Shown piece after piece: positions 44,901 to 54,899 of a DNA stretch of 64,000 bases. Numbering within the stretch: position 1 is the first letter of the stretch; each line of letters begins with the position of its first letter. The translations under genes and the position numbers were made by a program. The notes under the pieces are model-generated. The model was not told where the DNA came from. It made no database searches and saw only the letters and a program-made list of their open reading frames with translations. Origin of the DNA: Thermothielavioides terrestris NRRL 8126 (lineage: Eukaryota > Ascomycota > Sordariomycetes > Sordariales > Chaetomiaceae); the NCBI RefSeq assembly GCF_000226115.1, contig NC_016461.1, positions 186,001 to 250,000 of the forward strand, written 5' to 3'.

Positions 44901-46223
44901 GCAGCAACCCCGGCGACCCCGTCCTCCCCGCTCCAGCCCTACGACCTGATATCCCGGGCCTTGGCATTCGAGGCTAAGTCTTCGGCCCTCAACGCCTCAG
45001 CCATCGTCCTTCTCCTGAAGCCGCTCCTCCCAGACGATGTCATCGACCGCTTTCAAGCCAGCGCCATTCTCCGCCAGCACCACTCGCGGCTCATGAGCAT
45101 GAAGCTCTTCACCCAAGCCGCGCTCCTCCGCAAGCTCTGCATGCAGGGCTGGCCCGGCGCCCCGCTGTCGCACTGGGGCGAGAACTACCCTGCCATCTTC
45201 TCGCCTGCCCAGCAGGGCGTGCAGGCCGGCTTCGTCTGCACTGCCTGCCATAAGCCGCGCGACATCGACCGCAGCGCGGCTTCGACCGAGTCCGTGTGGA
45301 CCTGCGAGCGCTGCCGCGCCGTCATGGCGCCCTGCGCAATCTGCGGCGAGCGTGACTCCGCCCCGGCCCTGACCGCCGCTCTCCCCCTGCCCTCACCCTC
45401 CCACCCACCGGCGCCGGCATCCGCAACGGACCCCGCCCCCACCACAACATCCCCCGCCAGCCTGCCAACATGGTGGTACTGCCCGGGCTGCGCCCACGGC
45501 GGCCACGCCTCGTGCATGCAGGCCTGGCACGCCGCCCTGCTCGAGCCCGCCGCCGCCACCGCCGCCGGCGAGTCGGACCCGCTCGCCGACCCCGCCGGCG
45601 CCGCCGAGCCTGCCGACGGGCGATGCCCGCTCGACGGGTGCGGCCATGCGTGCTTGCCTAGCCGTCGCGCTGCGGAGGCCGGGATCGTCCGTGCCGAGGA
45701 GGTCAGGCGTGTCGTGGGGGAGGCTACGCGCGCGGTTGCCAAGGCTACGGCGGCTGCTGCTGCTGCGGCGGCGGCGGCGGCGGTTGCTGCGGGTGGTGCT
45801 GGAGGTGGAGGTTCTGGTGGGGGTGCTGCTGCTGCTGCTGCTGGTGCATATTATGGCCCTGGCACAGGCGAGGTCGGGCTTTCAGGGCAATTTGGGGACG
45901 ATCATTTGGTGCATGGCGAGGCTGGGGGCGCAGCGGGGCTGGGAGGAGGCGGCAGCGGTGCTGGTGGCGGCGGCCATGGCGGCGGTGGTGGGAGGTATGC
46001 CGCCGCTGCGGTCAGGAGCGACGGGTATGACGTGCCCCAGAGCAGGGCGGTCGAGACGGTGCGGGAGGCGCTGGCCGGCGCGGCGGGGCTGGGAGGAGGC
46101 AGCGCGCGGGCGGCGGGCGCCGCCGGCATCCTCAGCTCCAGCCCCGGCCGGAGCCCGGTCGGCTTGGAAAGGGAGAGGCGGAAGAGCGTCAAGTTTGTCG
46201 CTAGCCCTGACGAGAGGCGGTGA
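41967..46223 (+). CDS. rtc1: Rtc1/WDR24-type WD40 and RING-like protein of the SEA (GATOR2) complex
   Basis: One long exon, 1418 aa, from ATG 41967 (MYSIGNQGKIMRKLLGKPLP). WD40 repeats fill about residues 50-440, for example AVLAGRHVLKTITF, INPHRNSWLLSGSQDGIVRCFDVR, WNPRDGFLFACATEQGSVMKWDMR and WHPDGIHLASAGVDSKCYVWDM. A long disordered middle follows, then a helical region. The C-terminal zinc-binding module starts near Cys1091 (CTACHKPR, WTCERC, CAICGERD) and continues to WWYCPGCAHGGHASCMQAWH and CPLDGCGHAC, as in WDR24/Sea2. The tail is Ala/Gly-rich. The protein should act at the vacuole in SEACAT/GATOR2, which promotes TORC1 signalling in response to amino acids. Length is close to yeast Rtc1 (about 1340 aa). 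Confidence 0.92.
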   Translation: MYSIGNQGKIMRKLLGKPLPDSAHDAHVHAHSHSPSPTAAATAAAAITSSPLAPNYRPTASQDVLYHAGVPIACLDSSPDGRSAVLAGRHVLKTITFDGLAVKEGIDLRALLLAQPSQRYNTPASVADQLSVKAVRWGESQGNPAIFTAGTGGKIFQYDLVRAGFIGPGAPVDCVQIREDSRQVNALDINPHRNSWLLSGSQDGIVRCFDVRQPTQARAGATFRSIQAFRCHADGVRHVQWNPRDGFLFACATEQGSVMKWDMRKPNAAVLRIKAHDRTCTAMAWHPDGIHLASAGVDSKCYVWDMSRQDKRQKPKWTLSTPAPAGTLAWRPGQWSATARGKRASQLAVSYDESSQKRYGISAVHVWDFARPTMPYKEVCWFESSPSAMLWRDQYLLWTAGQDGIFSQCDISFAPNVIDRQAVSTMTFSPQGDVLMLLDERPPPQRRPRPHIVHHDAVAVPSFSSSPTTPQFSVSRSDSEDDAIGSFIGPRWRGSRRRRPSTRSTATLSTTPPAGPGMEEVMSLEQTIRATGTYKPQQAMAVSHVPAAANAEVYGYLAVNYLEALHRDLPYSPGASPLPDRIATILEHYARAAAHVKKFRLAQTWRILAFAVDMLLHRRAQYHLERRMDRHHYAVRRKSEAKAKAKAKALAELFSAPMQTTLDGEDTPRKVISLTSFDNALRPRSLLSEELESTSNVPTPLARPVPDRPDVDRPDVRERGRKLTPIVEPESFTLPPAARPPSLESRKRLDSVPLSVASHESEATYASTEGYDFYDTEALANAIDVPRMRSAPTQVPDYSRPGSPPRGARHHLVRHDSGESYVHLFSISDESRRTTGLTTSSDGSLTGRTAEAAALAELQNRDREQFESRMRGDEVRNTPNSTAAMSPHRLLQRTETDMTTFTDEHHAITQTTTDSFESRFPSQPEPDALPESPLQQPSPPESPLCFEDDQSPFIVETDYLCWPDDHPYPYPAHPSTGAAATPATPSSPLQPYDLISRALAFEAKSSALNASAIVLLLKPLLPDDVIDRFQASAILRQHHSRLMSMKLFTQAALLRKLCMQGWPGAPLSHWGENYPAIFSPAQQGVQAGFVCTACHKPRDIDRSAASTESVWTCERCRAVMAPCAICGERDSAPALTAALPLPSPSHPPAPASATDPAPTTTSPASLPTWWYCPGCAHGGHASCMQAWHAALLEPAAATAAGESDPLADPAGAAEPADGRCPLDGCGHACLPSRRAAEAGIVRAEEVRRVVGEATRAVAKATAAAAAAAAAAAVAAGGAGGGGSGGGAAAAAAGAYYGPGTGEVGLSGQFGDDHLVHGEAGGAAGLGGGGSGAGGGGHGGGGGRYAAAAVRSDGYDVPQSRAVETVREALAGAAGLGGGSARAAGAAGILSSSPGRSPVGLERERRKSVKFVASPDERR

Positions 46224-47072
46224 AGGTGGGTGGTGGTTTGCGCGGGAACTTGCATGCCTGGCGTGTTGGTGTTGGTGTTGTTGTTTGGGCTATGGCAGGG
46301 TGGCGGGTGTTTGCATTGGTTTTGGCATCGTAAGGGTAACGAATTAGGCACTGTATGTACAGTACATGTCGTCATCACGGGCTGCTTGTATACGTTTGTG
46401 ATCCCATACTCTCATTCTCTCATATCAGGCTGGTTTGTCTTGTTCTCTCCCTGGCAGGCACAAACAGTCTATTATGACCATCTTGGAGGGTCGATTTGAA
46501 TGTATTGCCGTGGTTCAATCCCTACTGACTGACAAACACGACATCGCGTCAGTATCCCCGTCCGCGCTCATGGTTGTCAGCGGCTGTGTGTGCCTCGGCG
46601 AGTGCTCCTGAGTTGTCTGTACCTAACAGTAGTCCTTTATAAACACTCGACTCAAGCCTCATTTCCGGCTGGGTTATGCGGATCATGGATGGATGGGAGT
46701 GTTAGACACCCGACCCGATATCCTCCTTGAGCCGTAGCTCGCACGTAGTCTATGCCTGGCACTCGTGATTAGTGTGCCGGAATGTTCAGCAAAGATGAGC
46801 ATACATGAACCGCCCTTGCTTCTCCGTGATCTCAGGCTTCTCAGCCTGACTGGGCGCGGTACGGACAACACTAATCCGTTCTTGGATGCTTGATTCGTGA
46901 ACACAGCTAGGCAGCTGGGGTTGCCTGCCGTTCTCGGTACTGATCGCCAGGCTGCGGCTGAAAAGTCGGGCGGCCTCATTTTCTTCCGGCGATTCTGAGC
47001 GAGGCTGAGGCGGGCGTTTCGATGCCCAACCTTTCTCCCTCAGCCCGCGAGGACTGCCGCAGCGCCGCCACC
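46224..47072. other. Intergenic region
   Basis: About 850 bp between the rtc1 stop and the next start; no feature supported. The region just before 47073 is open in the same frame back to an ATG at 47022. Confidence 0.5.
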
Positions 47073-48563
47073 ATGGCTGTCCCAACCCCGACGACGTCGT
47101 TTTCGACGACGTGCCTGGTCGTGTCGGTGCCCGAGTCGAGTTACACGGTCCACTACACCAGCGGCGAGGTGGGGATTTACCCTCCCACAACGTACACGGC
47201 GCCGACAGATATCGTCAGGACCGAAACTGCAACCATCGAAGCGAGCTGCTTCACCCTCGCGCCGGGGCAGAGCATCCCCTCCTCGGTGGCCTTTGTCGGC
47301 GTGTCTTGCGAGACCTACTACCATCCCGCGACCACGGAAACATGGACCTACACGTCCACGCCTGGGCAGCCCTTCGTCGTTTTCGACAAAACCCTGGACG
47401 TCTACACCGGCACGACGACGCGATACGTAACCGAGACATACACCCGCCCGCCGTTTTCGGGTGTCTACTGCACGCCCCTGCCGGACGTGCGGAACCCGGA
47501 CACGTGCGACCACGTAACGCCGCTGACGTGGGCCTCGCTCGTCATCACCTTCATCACCGTGCACCTGACGTGGTGGCTGTTCGACCTGCCGCTGCTGTGG
47601 AAGAAGAAGAAGAAGAAGAAGAAGACGGAGTGTGAGTCCGGTGAGCAGAAGGAGCGCGCCGCCGCAGCCGTAGCCCCAGCACCAACCACAACCCCAATCG
47701 CGAACGCCGACGACGACAGGGCCGGCTTCCACGCCTTCCTGTACACCGTCACCTGGGCGTGCCTGCGCGTCAACGCGCCCGGTTGCGCGGCGTTCTACTC
47801 GGTGGCGGCCGGGCGCGACACGGGCGAGTTCGCGGCCATGTACTACCTGGGGGTGCGGCGGAGCAAGCGGGACGGCGCGGCGCCGCAGTTCACCGCCTGG
47901 AAGCTGGCCACGTGCGTCGTCGCCGACCTGCTCAGCATCGTCGCCGTCGCCGTCACCGTGTACCAGGCCTGCACGCTGCCCGAGTACGCGCCGCGCCGCT
48001 TCGGCGACGGCCTGTGGGCATACCCTTCGCTCCCGACCGCGCTCATTGGTCTGTGTCTACTTGCCGGCCGGGCGTGGTTTCCCCGCACGCGACTGGCGGC
48101 CATCGGGCTGGTGCTGATGGTCGTCGGGGTGCTGGTGCTGGTCGGGGTCGCGCTGGCGCTGCTGCTGTGGCGGTTCGACCAGCCCAACAACACGTGGTTT
48201 GTGCCCGTGATCTTCTACGGCATCATGGCCTTCCCAGTGGTGGTTGTGGCGAGAATCCTGGTCTTATTCGCCATCCCGCTTGGCGGCTTCGGCCGGGTTG
48301 GCGGCGTTAGTATTGCCGCGTCCGAGCATTACTCCGGCGGCCAGCCGTACTGCAAGATGCCTGGTGCCGGCTTCACCGCGACGTATGTCGTGCTGGGTGT
48401 CATATCTGGCCTGCTTGCCCTGCAGTGGTTCAAGCTGCACCACCCGGCCTTGCACAACAGGTCTATGGGCGCTCTCACGTCGCCCAGCGCCAGCCAGGAT
48501 AACGCTGCGGCTGAAATCGCACAGGCTGGGGGTGCAGGCTTTGAAGCGGAGAAGGCGAGATAA
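47073..48563 (+). CDS. Multi-pass membrane protein of unknown function
   Basis: The ATG at 47073 lies in a perfect Kozak context (gccgccaccATGG) and is preferred over the in-frame ATG at 47022; 496 aa. The first roughly 150 residues are Thr/Ser-rich with Cys pairs and repeated TYT/TET segments, likely facing outside. Six hydrophobic segments follow: WASLVITFITVHLTWWLF, CVVADLLSIVAVAVTVY, LPTALIGLCLLAGRAWF, LAAIGLVLMVVGVLVLVGVALALLL, FVPVIFYGIMAFPVVVVARIL and YVVLGVISGLLALQWF. After the first segment comes a run of eight Lys, consistent with a cytosolic face. I do not recognise the family; it looks fungal-specific. Confidence 0.75.
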   Translation: MAVPTPTTSFSTTCLVVSVPESSYTVHYTSGEVGIYPPTTYTAPTDIVRTETATIEASCFTLAPGQSIPSSVAFVGVSCETYYHPATTETWTYTSTPGQPFVVFDKTLDVYTGTTTRYVTETYTRPPFSGVYCTPLPDVRNPDTCDHVTPLTWASLVITFITVHLTWWLFDLPLLWKKKKKKKKTECESGEQKERAAAAVAPAPTTTPIANADDDRAGFHAFLYTVTWACLRVNAPGCAAFYSVAAGRDTGEFAAMYYLGVRRSKRDGAAPQFTAWKLATCVVADLLSIVAVAVTVYQACTLPEYAPRRFGDGLWAYPSLPTALIGLCLLAGRAWFPRTRLAAIGLVLMVVGVLVLVGVALALLLWRFDQPNNTWFVPVIFYGIMAFPVVVVARILVLFAIPLGGFGRVGGVSIAASEHYSGGQPYCKMPGAGFTATYVVLGVISGLLALQWFKLHHPALHNRSMGALTSPSASQDNAAAEIAQAGGAGFEAEKAR

Positions 48564-48672
48564 CGGACGGTGGGCAGCGTAGGGACGGTTGGACTTATTT
48601 GGTAGATTCGAGTTTGAGACTAATACGAAGCCGCCGTTGACCCGGAATGGAGCTTGACAAGTCAACATTCGA

Positions 48673-49907
48673 TTAATGGGACGAGACTGCGGTCCTATGC
48701 TCTGGCAATGTCTTCACGACTTCGTCCACCTCGGGCAAGTCTCGCCGCAGCGCCTCTGTGACCTCGGCCCAGATCTTGCTGGCAAGCTCTTCCCCCTCGT
48801 CGCCGGCAAGATTGGATAACCTATCCACCAGTAAGTTACCGCCACAAGGATGACGCGCCGTCGAAGATAGACTCACTCGTGCAACTCGTCGTCGTACCAC
48901 AGCTTCCCGCTCGCTTCGCTTCCCAGCAACGCTCCGCTGACCACACTCCGTGCGGCGTACTCGGGCGTCCTCAACGCCAGCGCATTCAGCACCGCCTTAA
49001 CCACCGTGGCGACCACGCCGGTCCACCCCCGACTCAGATTCGTCGCCACGCCTCCAGGGCACACGGCCGTGACGAGCACCTCGGACGGGTCAACCAGACC
49101 AGCCAGCTTCTTCACCACCGCCATCGCCAGGAACTTCGACACCCGGTACTGCTCACTCGGCTTATACCCCGCCTCCCGAACGCGACCGACCACCTCCAGC
49201 ACCCTCCCAGTGCGCATCTCCTCCGTCACTTGCACAGCCTCCGCCCGGCGCGAGGCCACAACCTGCAGCACCGCCGGGCCGGCCCCTGCCCCATCCCCCC
49301 TCCCTCCTGCACCCCCGCTTCGCAGCGCAGCCGAGGCCCGCAGCTTCGGAAGAAGCAGCAGCGCCAGCAGCGCCGTGGACAGCGCGTTGACCTGCACCGT
49401 GCGCTCCCAGCCGTACGCGGACGCGCCAGGCGCCGCCTCGTACACGCCCGCGTTCAGCACGGCCACGTCGAGCCGGTCCAGCTCGGCGGCGGCGCGGCGC
49501 GCCAGCGCGGCGATGCTCGCGTACGAGGTCATTTCGAGCGGCCAGACGTCGATCTGCACCGGCGCGCTGGCTGGGGCGTCGCCGGCGTTGTTGTTGTTGC
49601 TGTGGTTGTTGCCCAGCTGCAGGAGGCTCTGCGCAATGAGGTTCTTGGCATCGTGGCCGGCGTCCGGGTTGCGCACGGCGAGGATCAGGCGGGCCGGGCG
49701 CAGCGAGGCGAACTTGGTCGCGGCCGCGAGGCCCAGTCCGGAGTTGGCGCCCGTCACGAGGACGGTTTTGCCGGCGAGGGAAGATGCGCCTGTGGTGTCG
49801 GCGAGCGGGCGCTGGCGGAGGAGTTGCCAGCCGATGGAGGGCGGGGAGGGTTTGGATGGGGTGGTGTTGTTGGTGGTGGAAGGTGATGGCCCGGCGGGTG
49901 CGCTCAT
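48673..49907 (-). CDS. Short-chain dehydrogenase/reductase (retinol dehydrogenase/WWOX-like)
   Basis: Minus strand, exons 49907-48877 and 48820-48673 (intron 56 nt, GTGAGT donor, phase 2); 392 aa. ATG at 49907 follows from MSAPAGPSP and the lack of family likeness upstream. Cofactor motif TGANSGLG is at residues 52-59, NAG follows in VAVLNAGVYEAAP, and the catalytic YxxxK is YRVSK. After it comes VCPGGVATNLSRGW. The C-terminal part, shared across the intron (LWYDDELHE then LSNLAGDEGEELASKIWAEV), matches fungal SDRs of this class. It should use NAD(P)(H) on an alcohol or ketone; substrate unknown. Asn repeats occur between the first motifs (GNNHSNNNN). Confidence 0.9.
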
Positions 49908-51005
49908 TGTTCGTCGTTGTGGACGCTGAAGTGAGAGGCCGCTGCGATGAGAGAGGGATGATAAGAGTATCGTCCGCGGCCAGAAGGGCGGTTGTGCTGC
50001 TTCAGTTAGGAATATGGGGGTTGCGACGGGTGCACGCATCTTAGGACTCAGGCATCCCGCAACGCAGCGGATGGCGATGAATTGAGTGTGGTCAGAATTC
50101 ACACGAAGTTGAATCGGGTGAACGAGGGTTAGCGAACGGGCGGCCTTCCCAGTTTTGGCTGCCCTTCCGACGGCAACCCCTGGCACGCCCGGAGCAGCCG
50201 GGGCTTCGCTGCTCGCCTTCGGATCAACGCACGTCATCCACCAGCCAGCTATTCGTCCCGACTAGCATCGTATAAAACACGACCTTGAAATGCCAAAACC
50301 CTATCTGGCACTCTTAGTCTTTCCGTTTCTTCTCGTCCCCTGCCACCCGTACTCGCCATACATCACCAGGCCCATAGGTTGATTACTGACCATGTGTTTG
50401 ACAACCTCAGCAGGGAGACGCGGCAAAATTTTCCCTCGAATGGAAGTTGCGGCAAGACGTCGCTGATCAGGTCAAGCACCAGCGGGGAGCATCGCAGACG
50501 AACTTTTCGGTGGGCTCCTGGATGCAGAGTCACGGTGGATGGCCAACCTGAACGGGGCCGGCGTTGATGGAGATGTCTGCCACTGGGTTCCCTCACCGCT
50601 GCCTGCCTGGCGTCGGCGTTCGCAATCGACTCGCTGTGATGGATTGTTATGACAAAGTTCGGCGAACCGAACAACATTGTGGGGCATCTATATGTGCAAC
50701 TGGAACTCAAGTTATCAGCATGTTTCTTCGGTCTGTAGTTCTGGGGGTTGGCAGCGCCGCGCCGCCGAGCGAGCAGGCTTACCTGAACTTAGACTACGCG
50801 AGGTAGTGTGCTGTTGTTTGGAACCGACATCGCTATGTCCTTCAGGTCGGGAGAATTGTGAATCATATTGCTCACGCATACTCACTGGGCCTTGGCTTCC
50901 TATGCAGACGAGACAAGAATGCATCTAAGCTGAAACCGCTCCAAGATTAGGTATCCTCGCAGAGGTTGCGGCGAATGACGTGAGATTGACTTAGGTTCAG
51001 GCAGG

Positions 51006-51078
51006 AAAAAAAAAAATAAAAAAAATAAAAAAATATAAAAAAATATATAAAAAAAAGAAAGAAAGAAAGAGTGAAAAA
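51006..51078. repeat. A-rich low-complexity tract
   Basis: About 70 bp of A runs broken by single T or G, ending in GAAA repeats. Confidence 0.75.
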
Positions 51079-53302
51079 GGAGGTGACCGGGACCGGCGTG
51101 GTTAACCGCGAGAGCGGGCGGCATTGCGTTGGCCAGCCGGATCTTCAACATTTTGAACATCTGGGGCTCTCCGGTGAGCCTTTCATCCCATAGTCGATTC
51201 CCCAACTTCCTTGACGGGAAGCCCAGCCCCGTGCAGCACAGCATTGAGCTGGCGCAGACGGTTGTCGAACCTACCTGAAGAAATACCGGGTCAAGCCTGG
51301 CACTACTCCATTGTGCAGGGTATAGGAACGGGGAGCGGCGCGGTGGGATTCTGGGACAGTGGGGGTCGGTGTGTGCTTGGTCTGAGGGAACTTGATGCCA
51401 TGGGGTTATGAGGGAGCCTCTAGCTATACGCCTACAGTGTTTGCGCTGCTCTGGGAGCTGTTGAGAGTCGGTAGACAAGCGCTCTGCGGTTCCGTCCTGC
51501 CGCCCGTACTGAGATTTTCTTCAGGAATTGGGCACATTGTGCTGTGCTCCAACTCCTTGCCTAGCAAGTGGCCCTTGTTGTTACGTCGTTCCCATGTAGT
51601 GTAGAGAGCTCATCTGGGAGAAATTCCCCCCGGGAAAATCAAACCGAGCGCCAGAAATCCTGCTGCCTAATTGGTACTAAGCGACCCAAAGTAGACTCGC
51701 GGTGCCTCGGCCCTGACTGAAGCAAGCAGGCCCCTTCAACTGGTCGGTCATCGTATAGCCTACGAACCTGGAATGGGAGACGTCCATCTTCAGGCCCCAG
51801 ATAATTACTGTGTAGAACGGAGTCTTGGCACTTCGCACCTCACTTGCGCCGACTACCGGGTTCGCCATTCGGTAAATATGCACACGGGCACGGGGGATGC
51901 AAGAATGTGCCTTGGGAGTCTTGGCCGGCGCTCTAGCGCTCTCGGAAACTTTCCGCAGGAGCTGCGCACAGGATGTTATTAGCGGCTCCATGACACCCGC
52001 TGATCAGTCTGTTGGTTCGTGAGCAAATACGGAGGTACATGTGGGCCTCAGGATCCGCGCCGGTTCGGTGCTGCCTCTGGAATCCTGCGAACATGAGGGT
52101 GGCGGCGGCAGGGGGGAATTTTTTCAACCACGGGAGGTAGCGTATATCCCACCGACTCTCGAGTTCAGGGGACGCGGCGCATCAGCAACAACAAGGACGA
52201 ATGGGCAGAGACAGCAAGCCAGGACCTAGGGGCTTGTTGTGCAGTTACAGGAAGGAATACCGCCATTAGACGAAGGACATGGGGGTCAGTTCCCACCAGG
52301 ATACTAAGTTACCGTAATCTCCATCCGTCCTTACCCTCGGCGGTTGCATAGCACAACTACCCTCCGATAGAGTGTCGTGTTCCAGGGGCAAAAGCCGATT
52401 CCGAACCAAGGAGTCTGACGGGAGTTGCTTCTTGGCTGCCTCTGGCCAGTTGCATGACACTAAAAGGGGCATTCGGTGTGCTACCTTACTTCAAGATCAA
52501 GTGCTCTTGCTTGGGGTCTGGTTGCATCGCTTTGCCTACCTTACACTACACACCACGCCTCCACATTCCCCACCCATATTGCGAAAGGTCCTTCATGCCA
52601 CAGCATGCGGAGAGGCGTATCTTCCGATGTCCATCGGTAGACCGGCTCATTCCTCGTCGCCCTCCTCGCAGGGTCAGAGCTTGCTGCAGCACCCGAGTCT
52701 TCAGGGTTGCCAGCATCCAAATGAGACGCAGATTCCCATTATGGCCTCTCTCGGCACTCAAGCGGTAACACACAGGCAGCAGCCGCGCGGCACGAACGGC
52801 AAGGCTACTCTCTGGGTTGGGTATCTGGGGCCTATGCAGGTGCCCTGGCGCCCTGCCCATGGGACCCTCCGGACAGATCGGACACAAACCAATCGTAGCA
52901 GGGGATCTTGAATGAACCACGTTGACGTAACGGCTTACCAATGGCTCCCCCGAAAATCAACGGCCTCTTTCGGCCGGTGAAACGGTGGCGGCGTTGTCAG
53001 TCTCGAGCAAGTGTGCGGCGCAGGCGGCGACAAGCTTGGGCCGCTGCTACTTATACAGATCAAGACCTCCAGGGTTTGATCATGGGCGGACCTATACTAG
53101 CCCCGGAGAAAGAGGGCACGGCGAAACTCAGGGCTCCGATATGGGACTTCAATGGGCCCAGTTTGCTTCCCCTCACTACCTACCTACCCAGGAAGTTCTC
53201 ATTCCGGCCGGAGCCACACTAAGACGGTTACATGGGGCCTTGCAGAGGAACTTTCCCCAAGGCAAAGACATGGCGAAGGAGCTTGCCACGCAATGCCTTC
53301 TG

Positions 53303-53310
53303 TATATAAA
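53303..53310 (+). promoter_or_regulatory. Probable TATA box of the small secreted protein gene
   Basis: tatataaa lies about 115 bp upstream of the ATG at 53425, a strong match at normal fungal spacing. Confidence 0.5.
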
Positions 53311-53424
53311 ACGTGCCTGACTTACCAGGACTACCTCAACACAGGTCAGGCAGACCTTCCACATGCGGTCCAAGAAGCCTTCCAACGCTCAAGCCAACAC
53401 AACTAAAAGTGCTAAAAGGCCGTC

Positions 53425-54044
53425 ATGATCCCTCAAGCCGTGCTCCTCGCCCTCGGCGCCCTCGTCGGCACCGCCACCGCTGCGGCGGTCCCCAAGGTGG
53501 CCGTGTCGCCGCGGGACTTCCTGAACCCCGGCCAGCTCCGCTGTCTCTGGACGGAGCAGGACCACGCCGACCTGGGCTGCCTGACAAGCCTTGGCGAGTG
53601 GACCACCAACGAGGCCGAATGCGGCACCTTCGTGGGCTCCTGGAACAGCAACACCACCTTCTTCCTCTCCTCGCCGGATTCGGGCAGCTGCGGCCTCGAC
53701 GGCAGTTTCTTCAAGTGCGGCCGCGACGGCGTCAAGCCGTTCAACTTTGGTGTATGTTGTGTTGACGTCCCCATTCCTTTTTTCTGCTTTTCTCTTCGCC
53801 TTGTGGAAGAAGCAGGTGATTCGGAGAGCGAAGCTAGCACGGCCATAACTCGGCATGATATCAGACTTGGGGACGAGAAGGGCCGGTGCCCGGCCGCGAC
53901 ATCCTCAGGGCCGGCGAATATGCTACGTTTGCCTCCGATTCGGCCAACGCCCCGCCGGCGTCCGGGGACCCGCCCCTCGACATCCACATTTACATGGGCA
54001 TCGAGCCGGGCAAGTGGGTGTTCTTGGGCTGGAAGGACCTGTAG
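53425..54044 (+). CDS. Small secreted cysteine-containing protein
   Basis: Two exons, 53425-53749 and 53881-54044, give 162 aa. The intron is 131 nt (GTGTAT donor, AAG acceptor), chosen because it joins NFG to PVPGRD in frame. Signal peptide MIPQAVLLALGALVGTATAAA is clear. The mature chain starts VPKVAVSPRDFLNPGQLRCLW. Five Cys occur (RCLW, GCLT, ECGT, SCGL, KCGR), and there is a sequon NTT. The end, DIHIYMGIEPGKWVFLGWKDL, looks like a folded beta-rich domain. No family recognised. It may be effector-like because of size and secretion, and it lies about 450 bp from a RIP-mutated retrotransposon. Confidence 0.75.
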
Positions 54045-54253
54045 TGCCGAGATGAGAGGGAGAGTGAAGTGAGGTCTATTATATTAGGAGAAGGACAGCG
54101 ACTAGGGGGGGTTGGACTAGCCCCTGACCTTGAGGGGTGGGGGGTTGAGGAGCGAGCGGTTCTCAACCATTCTCAGAGAGCTTTGTAAATAATTAATAAA
54201 CTAACCAGTTCCCAGCCAGAAAGCCTCCGTCGATGAAACCTTGCCTCTGGAAG
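54045..54253. other. 3' flank of the secreted protein gene
   Basis: Short transition to the decayed gene; includes aataaa-like and AT-rich sequence near 54187-54200 that could serve as a polyadenylation region. Confidence 0.35.
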
Positions 54254-54490
54254 TCAAGTCGATGGTATTATGTCTGAGACGGAGGCACGTTCAGAGCCTG
54301 GCTCGGGGTATGAGCTTGGATGGGGAAGAATCGGGGTACTAGATAAAGCACAATGCAAATTGGTATCCTCGCTGACGCTGATTCTAATAAATTTTCGTTT
54401 GCTACCCTCTTCTGGTTCCTCGGGCTCCAAGAAGGCCTCGATCCTCTCGACAAATCCAGTTACAATCGCCTCTACAATGCCCTTGACCGT
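54254..54490 (-). pseudogene. 3' part of a decayed gene split by the Copia element
   Basis: Minus-strand reading VKGIVEAIVTGFVERIEAFLEPEE to a TGA at 54256-54254. When the element and one copy of its target duplication are removed, the codon at the junction (61723-61722 plus 54485) reads Val, and the frame runs on without shift from the segment at 61722-62086. Function not recognised. Confidence 0.6.
54486..54490. repeat. Target site duplication ACCGT (left copy)
   Basis: ACCGT directly precedes the left LTR and is repeated at 61722-61726 after the right LTR. Confidence 0.85.
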
Positions 54491-54689
54491 TGACACGCTA
54501 CAGCGAGTTACAAGGCGTAGATACAACGGTAGGATCGTAGCAGAGCATCGGAATACAAAGAGAGTACGTTGTTCTAGTACAAAGGAAAGCTAAAGACTGA
54601 ACAGAGCGTGGTATATATATATCCAGGAGTAGGGAAACTATAGCCAGTACGTTGTACCAAGCTCTAAGCCCCTTACCCCTAATGTGACA
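54491..54689 (-). repeat. Left LTR (3' LTR of the minus-strand Copia)
   Basis: 199 bp, starting TGACACGCTA and ending GTGACA. It aligns end to end with 61523-61721. Differences I compared are transitions: the ...AATGTGACA end here is ...GACGTGACA in the other copy, and the CGCTACAGC start here is TACTATAGC there. Confidence 0.92.
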
Positions 54690-54697
54690 TACCTCCT
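54690..54697 (-). other. Probable polypurine tract of the Copia element
   Basis: tacctcct on the plus strand (AGGAGGTA on the element strand) abuts the 3' LTR, as expected for the plus-strand primer site. Confidence 0.5.
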
Positions 54698-54899
54698 AGT
54701 TGTTCAATAGAGCGCCTAAGTATATATAGTTGAACAACTGTACTATAAAAAACTAGAATATAAGAAATCTTTATAAATAGTAGAATATATAGGAGTAGGT
54801 TGTATAAACCTATAAGAAATTCTAAAGCGTAGTTCTAGCTAATTAGAGTACTTAGATCTAGAGGGAGGTATAAATTCCTACCTATAGGAGCTTAAGCTT

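Larger units (their letters stand above)
49908..53424. other. 3.5-kb intergenic region
   Basis: No gene supported. It contains an A-rich tract (51006-51078) and a CCTACCTACC motif near 53176. Open frames up to about 190 codons overlap on both strands and lack family likeness. Confidence 0.5.
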
